Assembly: GCF_001061665.1 (NCBI RefSeq) | Contig: NZ_JVSP01000016.1 | Location: 186,001-250,000 of the forward strand | Origin: Rothia mucilaginosa | GTDB lineage: Bacteria; Actinomycetota; Actinomycetes; Actinomycetales; Micrococcaceae | Length of the DNA stretch: 64,000 nt | Direction of reading: 5' to 3' | Shown: piece by piece, positions 36,885 to 49,310 of the stretch | How the letters are laid out: each line of letters begins with the position of its first letter | Position numbering within the stretch: position 1 is the stretch's first letter | Translations under genes and position numbers: made by a program | Notes under the pieces: generated by a model | What the model was told of the DNA's origin: nothing | The model's input: the letters and a program-made list of their open reading frames with translations, nothing else | Databases searched by the model: none

Positions 36885-37733
36885 TTAGAAGGCCGAAGAA
36901 GTTGCGTTTAGCACGCCGGTACCCAGACCAACAAAAATCAGGATACCCAGGGCGATGCGGTACCAGATGAAGATGCCGTAAGACTTCGACGACACGTACT
37001 TCAGGAACCAGCCAATCATCAGGTAGCCCACCACAAACGCGACCAGAGTAGCCACAATCGTTGAAGGAATACCGTAGAAGCCGGTGGCCTCCTCGCCGGT
37101 GACCACCTTGAAGGTCTTGTACAGACCGGACATGAACACGGCGGGCATGGCCAGAAGGAACGAGTAACGCGCCGCAGCCTCACGGGTGTAGCCCATGAAC
37201 AGACCCGCGGTAATCGTACCGCCCGAACGGGAAACACCCGGGATCAGTGCCAGCGCCTGCGCGCAACCGTACAGCAGGCCGTGACGGAACGTCAGGTCCT
37301 TCAGCTCACGCTGCTCGCGGCCAAAACGGTCCGCAAGACCCAGGAACACGGCGAACACAATCAGCATGGTCGCCACAATCCACAGGCTACGGAACTGGGT
37401 GTCAATGTAGTCTTCCAGCAGCAGACCCAGAACGCCGATGGGCAGGGAGCCAATAATAATCAGCCAACCCATGCGGGCGTCCGGATCGTTACGCGGCACG
37501 CGGCCGGCAAGAGCACCAAACCACGCCTTCACAATGCGCACAATATCGCGCCAGAAGAAGATCAGAACCGCGGTCTCAGTGCCCAGCTGGGTGATCGCGG
37601 TGAACGCGGCACCCGGGTCGGCCTTCTCCGGCAGAATCTGGCCAACAATGTTCAGATGCGCCGATGACGAAATCGGCAGAAACTCTGTCAGGCCCTGAAC
37701 GAAGCCCAAAATAATCGCTTGAATCCATTCCAC
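36885..37733 (-). CDS. uppP: Undecaprenyl-diphosphatase UppP (BacA type)
   Basis: UppP removes a phosphate from C55 or longer polyprenyl diphosphate, recycling the wall carrier and giving bacitracin tolerance. The 282-residue membrane protein has eight hydrophobic segments, [15 protein letters not shown] (about 11-25) with the catalytic Glu/Ser and [13 protein letters not shown] with the catalytic Arg. The GTG at 37733 is chosen because family similarity starts with [16 protein letters not shown] lies 7 nt and GAAGG 3 nt upstream. Confidence 0.93.
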   Translation of the reverse strand: MEWIQAIILGFVQGLTEFLPISSSAHLNIVGQILPEKADPGAAFTAITQLGTETAVLIFFWRDIVRIVKAWFGALAGRVPRNDPDARMGWLIIIGSLPIGVLGLLLEDYIDTQFRSLWIVATMLIVFAVFLGLADRFGREQRELKDLTFRHGLLYGCAQALALIPGVSRSGGTITAGLFMGYTREAAARYSFLLAMPAVFMSGLYKTFKVVTGEEATGFYGIPSTIVATLVAFVVGYLMIGWFLKYVSSKSYGIFIWYRIALGILIFVGLGTGVLNATSSAF

Positions 37734-37740
37734 GCCTTCA

Positions 37741-37746
37741 AGGATA
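37741..37746 (-). promoter_or_regulatory. -10 box TATCCT of uppP
   Basis: On the minus strand TATCCT ends 7 nt before the uppP GTG, again the leaderless arrangement; a weak GAAGG in between leaves a leadered start possible. Confidence 0.35.
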
Positions 37747-37761
37747 CAGCAGGGGTACGGC

Positions 37762-37812
37762 GACGGGGCGGTCCGCGGAGGGTGATATATCACCTCCGCA
37801 AACCGCCCCGTC
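37762..37812 (-). terminator. leuA terminator
   Basis: GACGGGGCGGT pairs with ACCGCCCCGTC (37762-37772 with 37802-37812), with an inner GCGGAG/CTCCGC stem and a GTGATATATCAC palindrome. Confidence 0.85.
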
Positions 37813-37897
37813 CACACCGCGGAACGCCGCCGAGCGAGTCAAACGCGCCTATCCGCGCCGGACGCGCTCCCCCGCCCTCGCGGAAAACTCGTGTAGC

Positions 37898-39721
<1,824 letters not shown>

Positions 39722-39771
39722 TCATCAAGGCGGTGCATCGTATCGATGCTGGTGAGATGCCGCGTCAAAAA

Positions 39772-39813
39772 GCCGGAACGGTCGCGGCAGGTTCTAGCGT
39801 GCCCCGTTCCGGC
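39772..39813 (-). terminator. leuA attenuator
   Basis: GCCGGAACGG and CCGTTCCGGC form a perfect 10-bp stem; on the minus strand TTTTT follows. The 5' arm overlaps leader codons 22-25 and the leader stop lies in the loop, so a ribosome stalled at the Leu codons would keep the stem from forming. Confidence 0.8.
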
Positions 39814-39877
39814 GAATAAGCAGCAGGTTTACTGCGGTGCGGTGCGCGCCGCTCATGCTCTCACCGTAAGTGGTCAT
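39794..39877 (-). CDS. leuL: leuA leader peptide
   Basis: A 27-residue open frame with start ATG at 39877 and TAG stop at 39794-39796. It contains Leu-Leu-Leu-Ile at residues 18-21 (codons CTG CTG CTT ATT), the sensor run of a leucine attenuator. GGAGG sits immediately before the ATG, and TAGCGT lies 6 nt upstream, so the transcript may start at the ATG. A shorter start at residue 8 is also possible. The intrinsic terminator at 39772-39813 overlaps its end and leuA follows at 39637. Confidence 0.8.
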   Translation of the reverse strand: MTTYGESMSGAHRTAVNLLLIRRNGAR

Positions 39878-39883
39878 GCCTCC

Positions 39884-39889
39884 ACGCTA
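39884..39889 (-). promoter_or_regulatory. -10 box TAGCGT of leuL-leuA
   Basis: TAGCGT on the minus strand, 6 nt before the leader peptide ATG. Confidence 0.4.
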
Positions 39890-39995
39890 TCACAGCCCGC
39901 GAAAGATTACCGCCGGCGCGGCCGGGCCCGTCCATCATCTGGAAGAACACGAGGTCGACGACTACGCCCGCACGCGGTCATACGCCCGGGCATAC

Positions 39996-40039
39996 GAAAG
40001 GGGGCGCACCCACCGCAATGGCGGATGCGCCCCCCTTTC
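39996..40039 (-). terminator. LCP gene terminator
   Basis: GAAAGGGGGCGCA pairs with TGCGCCCCCTTTC (one extra C) around an inner CCGC/GCGG hairpin, about 35 nt past the stop. Confidence 0.82.
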
Positions 40040-40073
40040 ACTCACCGGAGACAACCCCGTAGGGTACGAACCC

Positions 40074-41504
40074 CTAGAAGGCGAAGGCGGTCTGGCACTT
40101 GTTCTGGTCGGCGGTCTGGCCGCTCGCGTTACCCGCGATGGCCGCCTCCTGCTTCTCCATAGCCTCGCCCGAGGGGAAGTCGGTACCGATCGTCACCGAC
40201 ACGCCCTGAACCTCTTCGGTTGCCACCACGCGGGTGACGTTCAGCTTGCCGGCAATCTCCTGGGCCTCAGCCTCGTAACCGGTCGAGTAGAACACCGTGG
40301 TGAAGTTCGTCGGAGTAGCCGAAGTACCCGGAGTAACATTCGTGTAGCCCAAACCCTCAATCACCGAGGCGATCGTGGCGGAACGGCCCTCCAGGCCGGT
40401 CGCGTTGTACACGCTCACCGGTGCCTCACGATTCAGCTGAACCGCCGGGGCGGATTCTGCGGGCTTTTCCTCTTCCTTCAGCGACTTGTCATCGCGCAGA
40501 CGCTGGAAGACATTATTGGCCGCTTCGGAAACCTGCAGTCGGTTCGAGTCCTGGGCCCACGGCTCGGTCGGCACGGTCGCGAACACCACGTTCGACAGGT
40601 CCACACCACCGAGGGTTGCGCCCACACCAATCAGGGTGCCGATATTGCCCAGGCCCTTGTCAACGGTCACGTTCTGGGTAATCGCCTCGGCGATACTTGC
40701 CAGGCGGCCCGGGTTCGACAGGGTTCCTTCGCTCTTGACCTTGCGCAGCAGCGAGGCCATAAAGCCCTGCTGAGCCTGAATACGACCGATATCGGAACCA
40801 TCCGAGAAGCCGTGACGGCTACGCAGGAACGCAAGAGCCTGCTCACCCTCAACGGTGGAAGTACCCGCGGGAAGCTTCAGGCCGCTGTACTCGTCATCAA
40901 TCGGAGCGTCCACACAAACCTGAACGCCGCCAACAACCTTCGACAACTCCTTCACAGCGTTGAAGTCAACCAGCATAAAGTGGTCGATGTTCACACCGGT
41001 CAGCTTGCTAATGGTCGCCACGGTGCAGCCCGCACCGCCGCGAGAGAGCGACTCGTTGATCTGAACGTTATCCTCGGCCGGGTAGACGGTGCCGTTATCC
41101 GGGTCGGTGCACTGCGGTACCGAAACCATTAGGTCGCGGGGGAAGGACAGCACGCTCACGTTCTTGCGGTCCTTGCTAATCTGCAGGAGCATCATGACGT
41201 CCGCGCGAGCCTCAGAATTGCGGTCCTCCTCGTCACCGTAGGCGCCGTTATTGCCTTTGCGGGTGTCGGAGCCGATGATGAGGATGTCCAGCGCGCCGTT
41301 CTCCAGGCCGTCCTTATAGTTACTGATGTTCAGCTCCTGCGTGTGCAGGTTATTGCGCATACGCAGGGCGAATACGCCGCCGAAGCCAACAACGATGACG
41401 AGCATGCAGGCCGTCAGCAGGGCAATCCAGCGATTACGTTTCGAGGTCATCACCGAGGTGCGCATATGGCGCCCGGTGCTTCGTAGGCGAGGTGCCTGGG
41501 GCAT
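40074..41504 (-). CDS. LytR-CpsA-Psr (LCP) family cell-wall transferase
   Basis: LCP proteins transfer glycopolymers from polyprenyl diphosphate carriers to peptidoglycan outside the membrane. The 476-residue protein has a basic N-terminus, one membrane helix (about 25-46), the LCP domain (ILIIGSDTRKG near 73, SFPRDLMVSVP near 118, then a run of conserved Arg near FLRSRHGFSDGSDIGRIQAQQ) and a C-terminal LytR_C domain (VSVYNATGLEG near 365). ATG 41504 has GAAAGAG upstream; starts at residues 14 or 19 of this frame are alternatives. Confidence 0.88.
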   Translation of the reverse strand: MPQAPRLRSTGRHMRTSVMTSKRNRWIALLTACMLVIVVGFGGVFALRMRNNLHTQELNISNYKDGLENGALDILIIGSDTRKGNNGAYGDEEDRNSEARADVMMLLQISKDRKNVSVLSFPRDLMVSVPQCTDPDNGTVYPAEDNVQINESLSRGGAGCTVATISKLTGVNIDHFMLVDFNAVKELSKVVGGVQVCVDAPIDDEYSGLKLPAGTSTVEGEQALAFLRSRHGFSDGSDIGRIQAQQGFMASLLRKVKSEGTLSNPGRLASIAEAITQNVTVDKGLGNIGTLIGVGATLGGVDLSNVVFATVPTEPWAQDSNRLQVSEAANNVFQRLRDDKSLKEEEKPAESAPAVQLNREAPVSVYNATGLEGRSATIASVIEGLGYTNVTPGTSATPTNFTTVFYSTGYEAEAQEIAGKLNVTRVVATEEVQGVSVTIGTDFPSGEAMEKQEAAIAGNASGQTADQNKCQTAFAF

Positions 41505-41587
41505 ACCTATTCTCTTTCTGCCGGTGAGCAAGTATTTTCTCAGAGTAACATTCTTCGCTATGAGCGCCGAAAAGAAAAGGGGCGCAC

Positions 41588-41629
41588 GTCACCCGAAAGA
41601 CGCGGACTAGGCGGCGTTCTCCGGGTGAC
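41588..41629 (-). terminator. era terminator
   Basis: GTCACCCG/CGGGTGAC form an 8-bp stem with a 26-nt loop; on the minus strand a CCCCTTTTCTTTT tail follows. Confidence 0.55.
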
Positions 41630-41652
41630 CGACCCCCTCTCGGGCGGCTGGC

Positions 41653-42798
41653 CTAGAAGCCCAGACGGTTCAGGGCGCGGGGGTCAGACTGCCACTCCTT
41701 AGCAACCTTCACGTGGATGTTCAGGTACACGCGGGTGCCGAGCATTGCCTCAATCTGCTCGCGGGCCTTCGTACCAATCTTGCGCAGGTTCGAGCCGCCC
41801 TTACCGATGATGATGTACTTCTGCGACTCACGCTCCACGTACAGGTTCACGTGCACGTCCAGCAGCGGGTTATCCGCCGGGCGGCCCTCACGGAATTCCA
41901 TCTCCTCAACGGTCACGGCAATCGAGTGGGGCAGCTCCTCGCGGGCACCCTCCAGGGCGGCCTCGCGCACCAGCTCGGCGATGAGGGTTGCCTCGGGCTC
42001 ATCGGTCAGCTCACCCTCCGGGTACAGCGGCGGGGAGAGCGGAACGTACTGCGCCAGCAGGTCGGCGACCGCATCCACCTGGAAATGCTGAATCGCGGAC
42101 ACCGGGATGATGGCCGCCCAGCCGCCCTTGCCGTCTACGGGCATCGGCTCGGAGATTTCGCCGGCGCGGCGCTGTGCTGCCGGGCCGGAGCCCTTCGCGA
42201 AGGGGGTCGAGGCGTTCTTACCTCCTTTGCCGCCCTTCTTCTGGGCGCGGTGGGCCGCACGCTTCTCGCGCTGTGCACGCTCGGCGCTCATGATCTCCTC
42301 GCCGAGGGCCTCGACGGCCAGCAGCTGTTCGCGCAGCTCGTCGGAGTTCACGGTATCGGCCTTGGTCACAATCGCGACGACCGGCTTGTTGCTCGAAGCC
42401 ACCAGCTGCGAGGCGATGTAGCGGTCACCCGGGCCGATCTTCTCGTTTGCCGGAATGCAGAAGCCCAGCACATCCACCTGCGAGAGGGTGCCGGCCACCA
42501 GGTCGTTCAGGCGCTCACCCAGCAGAGTGCGGGGGCGGTGAATACCCGGGGTGTCCACCAGAATCAGCTGGTACTCGTCCTTGTGCACAATACCGCGAAT
42601 CGTGTGGCGGGTCGTCTGCGGACGGTTCGAGGTGATAGCCACCTTCTGGCCAACCATAGCGTTCGTCAGAGTGGACTTACCCGCATTCGGACGGCCCACC
42701 AGCGACGCGAAACCCGAACGGAAATCCTTCGGGTAGGTCGGCAGCGGGGTGCTCAAGTCCAGAGTGCTCAAATCGAGCGGGGTGTACTCCTGGTCCAT
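41653..42798 (-). CDS. era: GTPase Era
   Basis: Era binds 16S rRNA and helps mature the small ribosomal subunit. The 381-residue protein has G1 GRPNAGKST (35-43), the DTPG of G3, TKAD of G4 and a KH domain with IIIGKGGSNLRKIG. Between G4 and G5 there is an insertion of about 70 residues with a basic Lys/Gly segment (RAHRAQKKGGKGGK type), so the protein is longer than the usual 300. ATG 42798 follows AAGGAGA. It ends the rsmE-phoH-ybeY-corC-era series. Confidence 0.93.
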   Translation of the reverse strand: MDQEYTPLDLSTLDLSTPLPTYPKDFRSGFASLVGRPNAGKSTLTNAMVGQKVAITSNRPQTTRHTIRGIVHKDEYQLILVDTPGIHRPRTLLGERLNDLVAGTLSQVDVLGFCIPANEKIGPGDRYIASQLVASSNKPVVAIVTKADTVNSDELREQLLAVEALGEEIMSAERAQREKRAAHRAQKKGGKGGKNASTPFAKGSGPAAQRRAGEISEPMPVDGKGGWAAIIPVSAIQHFQVDAVADLLAQYVPLSPPLYPEGELTDEPEATLIAELVREAALEGAREELPHSIAVTVEEMEFREGRPADNPLLDVHVNLYVERESQKYIIIGKGGSNLRKIGTKAREQIEAMLGTRVYLNIHVKVAKEWQSDPRALNRLGF

Positions 42799-42924
42799 TG
42801 TGTTTCTCCTTATCAAACCCCGTGCGGGGTGTGTGGGGTGTCAGCCTCATCTGCCTGCGCCTTCGGGGCGGCGGCGGGCTGGCTCAAAGGGTGTATGGGA
42901 TGATGCGGTATCTACGTTCGATAT

Positions 42925-44379
42925 TTAGCGGTTGCCGTGCTTGTCGGTGGCAGGTTCAGCCTCTGCGGTATCTCCCGGAAGGTTCGGATGCGCATGCGGC
43001 TCAGCCACAGCGGGCGGCTCGGTATCCACGGTGAGAAGGTCAGCAACCTCAGCAGAATGAGCCTCTGAGGAACCCTCAGCGTTCTCCTGCTCATCACGAG
43101 GCGGCTCGTACCAGGCCTGCAGCATATCCACCTGGTGGCGGCGGCCCGACGAACCAATCGCACGAATATGAATACCGTCAATCTCAATCTCAGAACCAAC
43201 AATCGGTACCATACCCAGGTGCTTGGCGAGCAGGCCGCCGACCGTGTCGACGTCCTCATCCTCCAGGTCGATACCGAAAATCTCGCCGAGCTCATCAATA
43301 CCCAGACGAGCCGACAGACGGAACGTGCCGTCATCGTTCAGCGTGTACTCGGGGCGCTCGTGGTCGTACTCGTCAGAGATATCGCCGACCAGCTCCTCAA
43401 TCAGGTCCTCCAGAGTAACCAGACCGGCGGTTCCGCCGTACTCATCAACCACAATCGCTACGTGCGTGGACTCGCGCTGCATATCGCGCAGCAGGTCCAT
43501 GGCGCGCTTCGTCTCGGGTTCGAATCGGGCCGGGCGCATGATCTCCACCAGGGTCGGCATGGGGGTACCCTCGGGGGCCTCGGAGTGCAGAATGTAGGTG
43601 CGCATCGAATCCTTGAGGTAGAGAATACCCAGGATCTCGTCGCTCGAATCGCCAATCACCGGCATGCGGGAGTAGCCCGAACGCAGGAACAGGCTCAGCG
43701 CCTCGCGCAGCGGCACGTCGCGACCCACGGTGAGCATATCGGTGCGGGGCACCATGAGCGAGCGGATGCGCAGGTCGTCCATCTCGAACACGGACTGCAC
43801 CATCTGCGCCTCGTCGTCCTCGATGGTCTCGGCGTCGGAGGCTCGCTCCAAGAACTCGCGCAGCTCCTCTTCCTCGAACACGCCAGCGGGGGCCTCTGCC
43901 TCGCGGGCCGGGGCGATGCGCGTCGCGAGGTGATCGAGCAGGCCGGTCACGGGGGTCAGCAGCTTCGACAGGTAATGCACCGGGCGGGCCAGCATGCGAA
44001 TCGACGAAACCGGGCGGTTGCGCCCCGCGGAGCGCGCCAGCACGTGTAGCACCGGGTAGCCGACGAAGGCAACCAACACGAGGGTCAGGAACGCCGCGAG
44101 GACCTGAACGCCCACGAGCTCCAGCCAGAAAGTCATGGTTGCTAGCACCGCGGCCGCCGCCGCGATGAGGCGGGTCAGGCGTAGCGGGTGCGTGTACACC
44201 TCGGAGTCACCGTTGAGGGTGCGCTGCAGAACGTGTGCGCCGAGCGTGCCGGGATGCGCCTCCACGGCTTCTTCCGCCTCGTTGTGTGGCAGGTACGTGA
44301 ATGCGGTTTCGGCAATTGCGGCCACCACCGTGAAGCTGAGCGCCACGACAGCCAGCAGAATCGAGATGAAAATACCCAT
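42925..44379 (-). CDS. CorC/HlyC-like membrane protein with CBS pair
   Basis: A 484-residue membrane protein of the DUF21-CBS-CorC class, linked in relatives to magnesium or cobalt transport. The first 120 residues hold membrane helices, followed by two CBS domains (about 200-330; SLMVPRTDMLTV, YSRMPVIGDSSDEILGILYLKD, VDEYGGTAGLVTLEDLIEELVG) and a CorC_HlyC domain (about 345-425), then an acidic disordered tail. It starts 9 nt after ybeY, so they are co-translated or co-transcribed. Confidence 0.9.
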   Translation of the reverse strand: MGIFISILLAVVALSFTVVAAIAETAFTYLPHNEAEEAVEAHPGTLGAHVLQRTLNGDSEVYTHPLRLTRLIAAAAAVLATMTFWLELVGVQVLAAFLTLVLVAFVGYPVLHVLARSAGRNRPVSSIRMLARPVHYLSKLLTPVTGLLDHLATRIAPAREAEAPAGVFEEEELREFLERASDAETIEDDEAQMVQSVFEMDDLRIRSLMVPRTDMLTVGRDVPLREALSLFLRSGYSRMPVIGDSSDEILGILYLKDSMRTYILHSEAPEGTPMPTLVEIMRPARFEPETKRAMDLLRDMQRESTHVAIVVDEYGGTAGLVTLEDLIEELVGDISDEYDHERPEYTLNDDGTFRLSARLGIDELGEIFGIDLEDEDVDTVGGLLAKHLGMVPIVGSEIEIDGIHIRAIGSSGRRHQVDMLQAWYEPPRDEQENAEGSSEAHSAEVADLLTVDTEPPAVAEPHAHPNLPGDTAEAEPATDKHGNR

Positions 44380-44388
44380 GCCGCTCCC

Positions 44389-44910
44389 CTAGTGTCGAGT
44401 TTCGACCGGTGCGGGTCGGCCCAGGAACTCTTCGAGAATCGAACGCTGAATACCGAACATTTCGGCTTCCTCTTCGGCGGTTCCGTGGTCGTAGCCGAGG
44501 CAGTGCAGAATACCGTGGGTGGTGAGCAGGCACAGCTCATCCAGGGTGCTGTGGCCCGCATCCGCGCCCTGACGTGCGGCAACGGGCGGGCAGAGGATGA
44601 TGTCGCCGAGCATGCCACTGGAGGGGTTTTCGGGGGTTCCCGGTTCCAGCTCGTCCATGGGGAAGCTCATCACGTCGGTGGGGCCGGGCAGGTCCATCCA
44701 CTCGATGTGCACGCGCTCCATCTCGTCTTCGTTCACGATGGCGATGGACAGGTAGGTGTCATCGGCAAGGTGCATGCGCTTGAAAGCGTGCTCGACGAGG
44801 CGGGTGAGCACCTCGGTGTCTACCGCATCGAAGGATTCGCGGACGAACGCGTCGGTTGCCGGGTCAGCACCGGTTGCGGGTTCTTCACAGTCGAATTCGA
44901 TCTCTGCCAC
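44389..44910 (-). CDS. ybeY: Endoribonuclease YbeY
   Basis: YbeY is a zinc-dependent RNase that processes the 16S rRNA 3' end and takes part in ribosome quality control. The 173-residue protein has the zinc motif HGILHCLGYDH with three His, and TDVMSFPMDE upstream. Its start lies 3 nt after the phoH stop; the phoH-ybeY-corC-era order is widely conserved. Confidence 0.93.
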   Translation of the reverse strand: MAEIEFDCEEPATGADPATDAFVRESFDAVDTEVLTRLVEHAFKRMHLADDTYLSIAIVNEDEMERVHIEWMDLPGPTDVMSFPMDELEPGTPENPSSGMLGDIILCPPVAARQGADAGHSTLDELCLLTTHGILHCLGYDHGTAEEEAEMFGIQRSILEEFLGRPAPVETRH

Positions 44911-44913
44911 CGT

Positions 44914-46041
<1,128 letters not shown>

Positions 46042-46123
46042 ATGGGCTCCTTGGCTAGTGATGTATTTACAAGTATAGATGTGCGTGATGCGTCACGGCC
46101 CGGCCGGGTTTAGCGGCGGCGCT

Positions 46124-46891
46124 CTACCAGCGGCCCAGCACCACGTTCAGGGTGCACATGGCGGCGGACCCGGCGGTGGAAGAACGCAGTACCTCGTCGC
46201 CCAGCAGCGCCAGGTGCGCGCCGGCCTCGGTGAAGAGCTGCACCTCGCGGTCGCTGATGCCGCCCTCGGGGCCGACGAGCAGGTAGATTTCTTCGGGCAA
46301 GTTCTCTGCCTCTACAAGCTTGCGTGCCAGGGCGCTCAGGCGTTCGGTGGCCTGTTCGTGCAGGATGAACACAGCAGAACCCTGCCCGATGACCTCCTCG
46401 ATGAGCTCCACCAGGTCGGTGGTGCTGTACAGGTCGTACACCTCGGGAATGAGCGCGCGGCGGGACTGCTTCGCGGCGGCGGTCACTGTGTTTTGCCACT
46501 TGGTGTGCGCCTTGGCGGCGCGTTCTCCCTTCCAGCGCACAATCGAACGGTCCGCGCTCCACGGCAGCACACCGTACACGCCCAGCTCGGTGGCGGTTTC
46601 GATGGCGAGCAGGTCGCGACCGTCCTTCGCGAGCGCCTGCACCAAGTAGATGGAGGGCACGCTGCGTTCTTCGCGGAGCTGCTCCACGCGCACGATGACG
46701 CCGCGGTCGGTCAGGGAGTGCACGGTGCCCACGGCTCGGCGGCCGGTGCCGTCACCCAGGTCGATGCTCTCCCCCACTTCCATGCGCTTGACGAGGGCGT
46801 GCTTGCCCTCGGGGCCGTCCAGCTCGAAGGATGCGCCGGGGGTGAGGGTCTCGTACTCTTCGGCGCTGATGTAGAAGATGGGGGCGCTCAT
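46124..46891 (-). CDS. rsmE: 16S rRNA (uracil-1498-N3)-methyltransferase RsmE
   Basis: RsmE methylates U1498 of 16S rRNA in the assembled small subunit. The 255-residue SPOUT-fold protein has an N-terminal PUA-like domain and the knot region LLVGPEGGISDREVQLF and LGDEVLRSSTAGSAA. AAGGAG precedes the ATG. It lies between dnaJ and phoH as in many actinobacteria. Confidence 0.93.
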   Translation of the reverse strand: MSAPIFYISAEEYETLTPGASFELDGPEGKHALVKRMEVGESIDLGDGTGRRAVGTVHSLTDRGVIVRVEQLREERSVPSIYLVQALAKDGRDLLAIETATELGVYGVLPWSADRSIVRWKGERAAKAHTKWQNTVTAAAKQSRRALIPEVYDLYSTTDLVELIEEVIGQGSAVFILHEQATERLSALARKLVEAENLPEEIYLLVGPEGGISDREVQLFTEAGAHLALLGDEVLRSSTAGSAAMCTLNVVLGRW

Positions 46892-46989
46892 GGTGCTCCT
46901 TGGGTTCGGCGGTGCTTTGTGCGGGCGGTGCGGTTCGACGCGGCTGCGAGGCGCGGTCGCCGTCTCGGGGCCGTCCCCGCATAAACACG

Positions 46990-47035
46990 GCGGATGCGGC
47001 GCCCACCGGAAAGGCCCGGCGGGTACCGCATCCGC
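46990..47035 (-). terminator. dnaJ terminator
   Basis: GCGGATGCGG pairs with CCGCATCCGC (46990-46999 with 47026-47035) over 10 bp, with GC-rich inner pairing. Confidence 0.75.
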
Positions 47036-47044
47036 TACAGAGAT

Positions 47045-48181
47045 TTACTTGAACTGATCCTTCAGGCGGGAGAACAGGCCACCGCGCTGCTTGACCTGCG
47101 AGCCTTCGTTCAGCGGCTCGTTGCGCAGGGCCGCGAACTGGCGCAGCAGCTCGCGCTGTTCCTCGGTCAGGTCGGTCGGGGTCGTCACCTGAACGCGCAC
47201 GAGCAGGTCGCCGCGGCGTTCGGTGCCGAGTACGGTTGCGCCCAGGCCGTTGAGGGTAATCGTGTCGCCGCTCTGGGTGCCGGCGGGGATGCTGACTTCC
47301 TGGTCGCCGTCGAAGGTCTTCAGCGGAATGACGGTGCCCAGTGCCGCCGCGGCCATGGGGATGTTCACGGTGGTGACCAAGTTGTCGCCCTCGCGGCTGA
47401 AGTACTTGTCGCGCTTGACGTTCAGGTCGACGTACAGGTCGCCGTTGGGGCCACCGTGCAGGCCGGCCTCACCCTTGCCGCGCAGGCGGATGCGTGCCTG
47501 GTCGTGCACGCCGGCGGGAATCGTGAAGGTCAGCGGCACGTCTTCGCGCACGCGGCCCTGGCCGTGACATTCGGGGCAGGGGGTTTTGATGACGGTGCCA
47601 TAGCCGTGGCAGTCGGGACATTCGACCTGCTGCATGACGGTGCCGAGGATGGACTGTACGCGGCGCTGCATGTAGCCGTGGCCGGCGCAGGTGGTGCAGG
47701 TTTCGGGCTGGGTGCCCTCGGCGGTACCTTCGCCGTTGCAGGACTTGCAGGTCACGGCGGAGCGGCGCTCGATGGTCTTCTCGACGCCGAACACGGCGTC
47801 CTGCAGGCTGATGGAGACGGTAATCAGGTCGTCCTGGCCCTGACGCACGCGGGATGCGGGGCCGCGGGCACCTGCCGCGCCGCCGGTGAACATGTTCAGC
47901 AGGTCTTCGAAACCGCCGAAGCCGCTGAATCCGCCGCCCGGGTAGCCGCCGCCTCCGGGGTAGCCTGCGCGGCCCTGTTCGTCGCCGGTGGTGTCATAGT
48001 TGCGGCGCTTTTCGGGGTCGGAGAGCACCTCGTAGGCGAGGGTGACGCGCTTGAATTCTTCGGCTGCGTCCTCGGAGGGGTTCACGTCCGGGTGCAGCTG
48101 GCGTGCCTTTTTGCGGTAGGCCTTCTTGATTTCTTCGGGGCTGGCGTCGTTCGATACGCCGAGAGTCTCGTAGTGGCTCAT
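47045..48181 (-). CDS. dnaJ: Chaperone DnaJ (DnaJ2 type)
   Basis: DnaJ delivers unfolded clients to DnaK and stimulates its ATPase. The 378-residue protein has the J domain with HPD (about 34-36), a Gly/Tyr-rich linker (about 75-100), four CxxCxGxG zinc repeats (about 140-210) and the C-terminal domain. hrcA, which usually lies directly upstream, is absent, and I find no CIRCE inverted repeat before the start. Confidence 0.94.
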   Translation of the reverse strand: MSHYETLGVSNDASPEEIKKAYRKKARQLHPDVNPSEDAAEEFKRVTLAYEVLSDPEKRRNYDTTGDEQGRAGYPGGGGYPGGGFSGFGGFEDLLNMFTGGAAGARGPASRVRQGQDDLITVSISLQDAVFGVEKTIERRSAVTCKSCNGEGTAEGTQPETCTTCAGHGYMQRRVQSILGTVMQQVECPDCHGYGTVIKTPCPECHGQGRVREDVPLTFTIPAGVHDQARIRLRGKGEAGLHGGPNGDLYVDLNVKRDKYFSREGDNLVTTVNIPMAAAALGTVIPLKTFDGDQEVSIPAGTQSGDTITLNGLGATVLGTERRGDLLVRVQVTTPTDLTEEQRELLRQFAALRNEPLNEGSQVKQRGGLFSRLKDQFK

Positions 48182-48440
48182 GTGTCTGTGTTCCTGTTCC
48201 TCTCAAGATGGTGACGGCGCTCGATGAGTGCGCCGCCAACATAGTCGTATCAATTCTATGGGATAGTGTACGCGAGCCGATACAATGGCTAGGCTGAAAG
48301 GGGCCGCTCCCGCTATCCGCTTAATCCCCGGGGCGCCTGCGGCCCGGCGGCGGTTATTGGGCGCGGCGTTTACTGCGCATCCGGCGCCGTCTTCCCGCCC
48401 ACCTAACCGGTCGTGTCCGCACCATCCGAAGGAGAATACC

Positions 48441-49310
48441 TTGAGTACCCACCACTCCCCCTACGGCTGGGGCGCGCAGGATCTGAACGCAGACCGCCTG
48501 AGCCGCAAGGCCCCGCCCGCGCGCAAGGTTCCCCTGCAGCGGGGTTTGCTCATCGAGAGCGTGGACGGTTGGGTGGGTGAGGTGGTGCGCGCCGAACGCA
48601 TCGGCGGTGCTATCTTCTTTGGTCTGGAGGACGCCAAGGGCCGCGTGAAGAATTACCCGCTCGGCACCGGCTACCTGATTGAGGGTGAGCCCGTTGAAAT
48701 CATCGCTCCGGCACCGGCGAAGGCGCCCAAGCGCACGATTTCTCGGTCGGGTTCCATCGCCGTGAAGAACGCCCCCGCGCGGGTGGCGCGTGCCTCCCGC
48801 ATCTGGGTTGAGGGTCTGCACGATGCCGAGCTGGTGGAGAAGGTTTGGGGCCACGACCTGCGCGTTGAGGGCATCGTGGTGGAGCCGCTGCACGGTGTGG
48901 ACGACCTGGCCGGCGCGGTGCGCGAGTTTGCCCCGGGCCCGGGCCGCCGCCTGGGCATCCTGGTGGATCACCTCATTGAGGGCACGAAGGAACAGCGCAT
49001 CGTTGCGGAGGCGCTGGCCGTTCCGGGTGCGGCGGGGCACGTGAAGATTGTGGGCCACCCGTTCATCGATATTTGGCAGGCGGTCAAGCCCTCGGTCCTG
49101 GGCCTGAAGGCCTGGCCGCAGGTGCCGCGCGGCGAGGACTTCAAGAAGGGCACGCTGCGCCGCCTGGGCCAGCCGCACGAGACGCAGGCGGATGTGGCGC
49201 AGGCCTGGAAGCACATCCTTTCGCGGGTGGATTCCTACGCCGATTTGGACCCGACCCTGCTGGGGCCGGTGGAGTCGCTCATCGACTTTCTCACCGAGCC
49301 CGGCGCGTAA
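48441..49310 (+). CDS. DUF3097 family protein
   Basis: A 289-residue actinobacterial protein of unknown function, conserved beside dnaJ/hemW. It shows KVPLQRGLLIESVDGWVGEVVR near 27-48, RIWVEGLHDAELVEKVWGHDLR near 117-138, LVDHLIEGTKE and GHPFIDIWQAVKP; the second block resembles a toprim-like or nucleotide-handling fold in outline, which is only an impression. The start is TTG at 48441, set by AAGGAGA 6 nt before it; the frame from 48285 is open but unlike the family. It is divergent from dnaJ. Confidence 0.85.
   Translation: MSTHHSPYGWGAQDLNADRLSRKAPPARKVPLQRGLLIESVDGWVGEVVRAERIGGAIFFGLEDAKGRVKNYPLGTGYLIEGEPVEIIAPAPAKAPKRTISRSGSIAVKNAPARVARASRIWVEGLHDAELVEKVWGHDLRVEGIVVEPLHGVDDLAGAVREFAPGPGRRLGILVDHLIEGTKEQRIVAEALAVPGAAGHVKIVGHPFIDIWQAVKPSVLGLKAWPQVPRGEDFKKGTLRRLGQPHETQADVAQAWKHILSRVDSYADLDPTLLGPVESLIDFLTEPGA

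Noticed and set aside
48182-48440. CIRCE element or hrcA remnant upstream of dnaJ
   Set aside because: No TTAGCACTC-N9-GAGTGCTAA repeat and no HrcA-like frame can be read.
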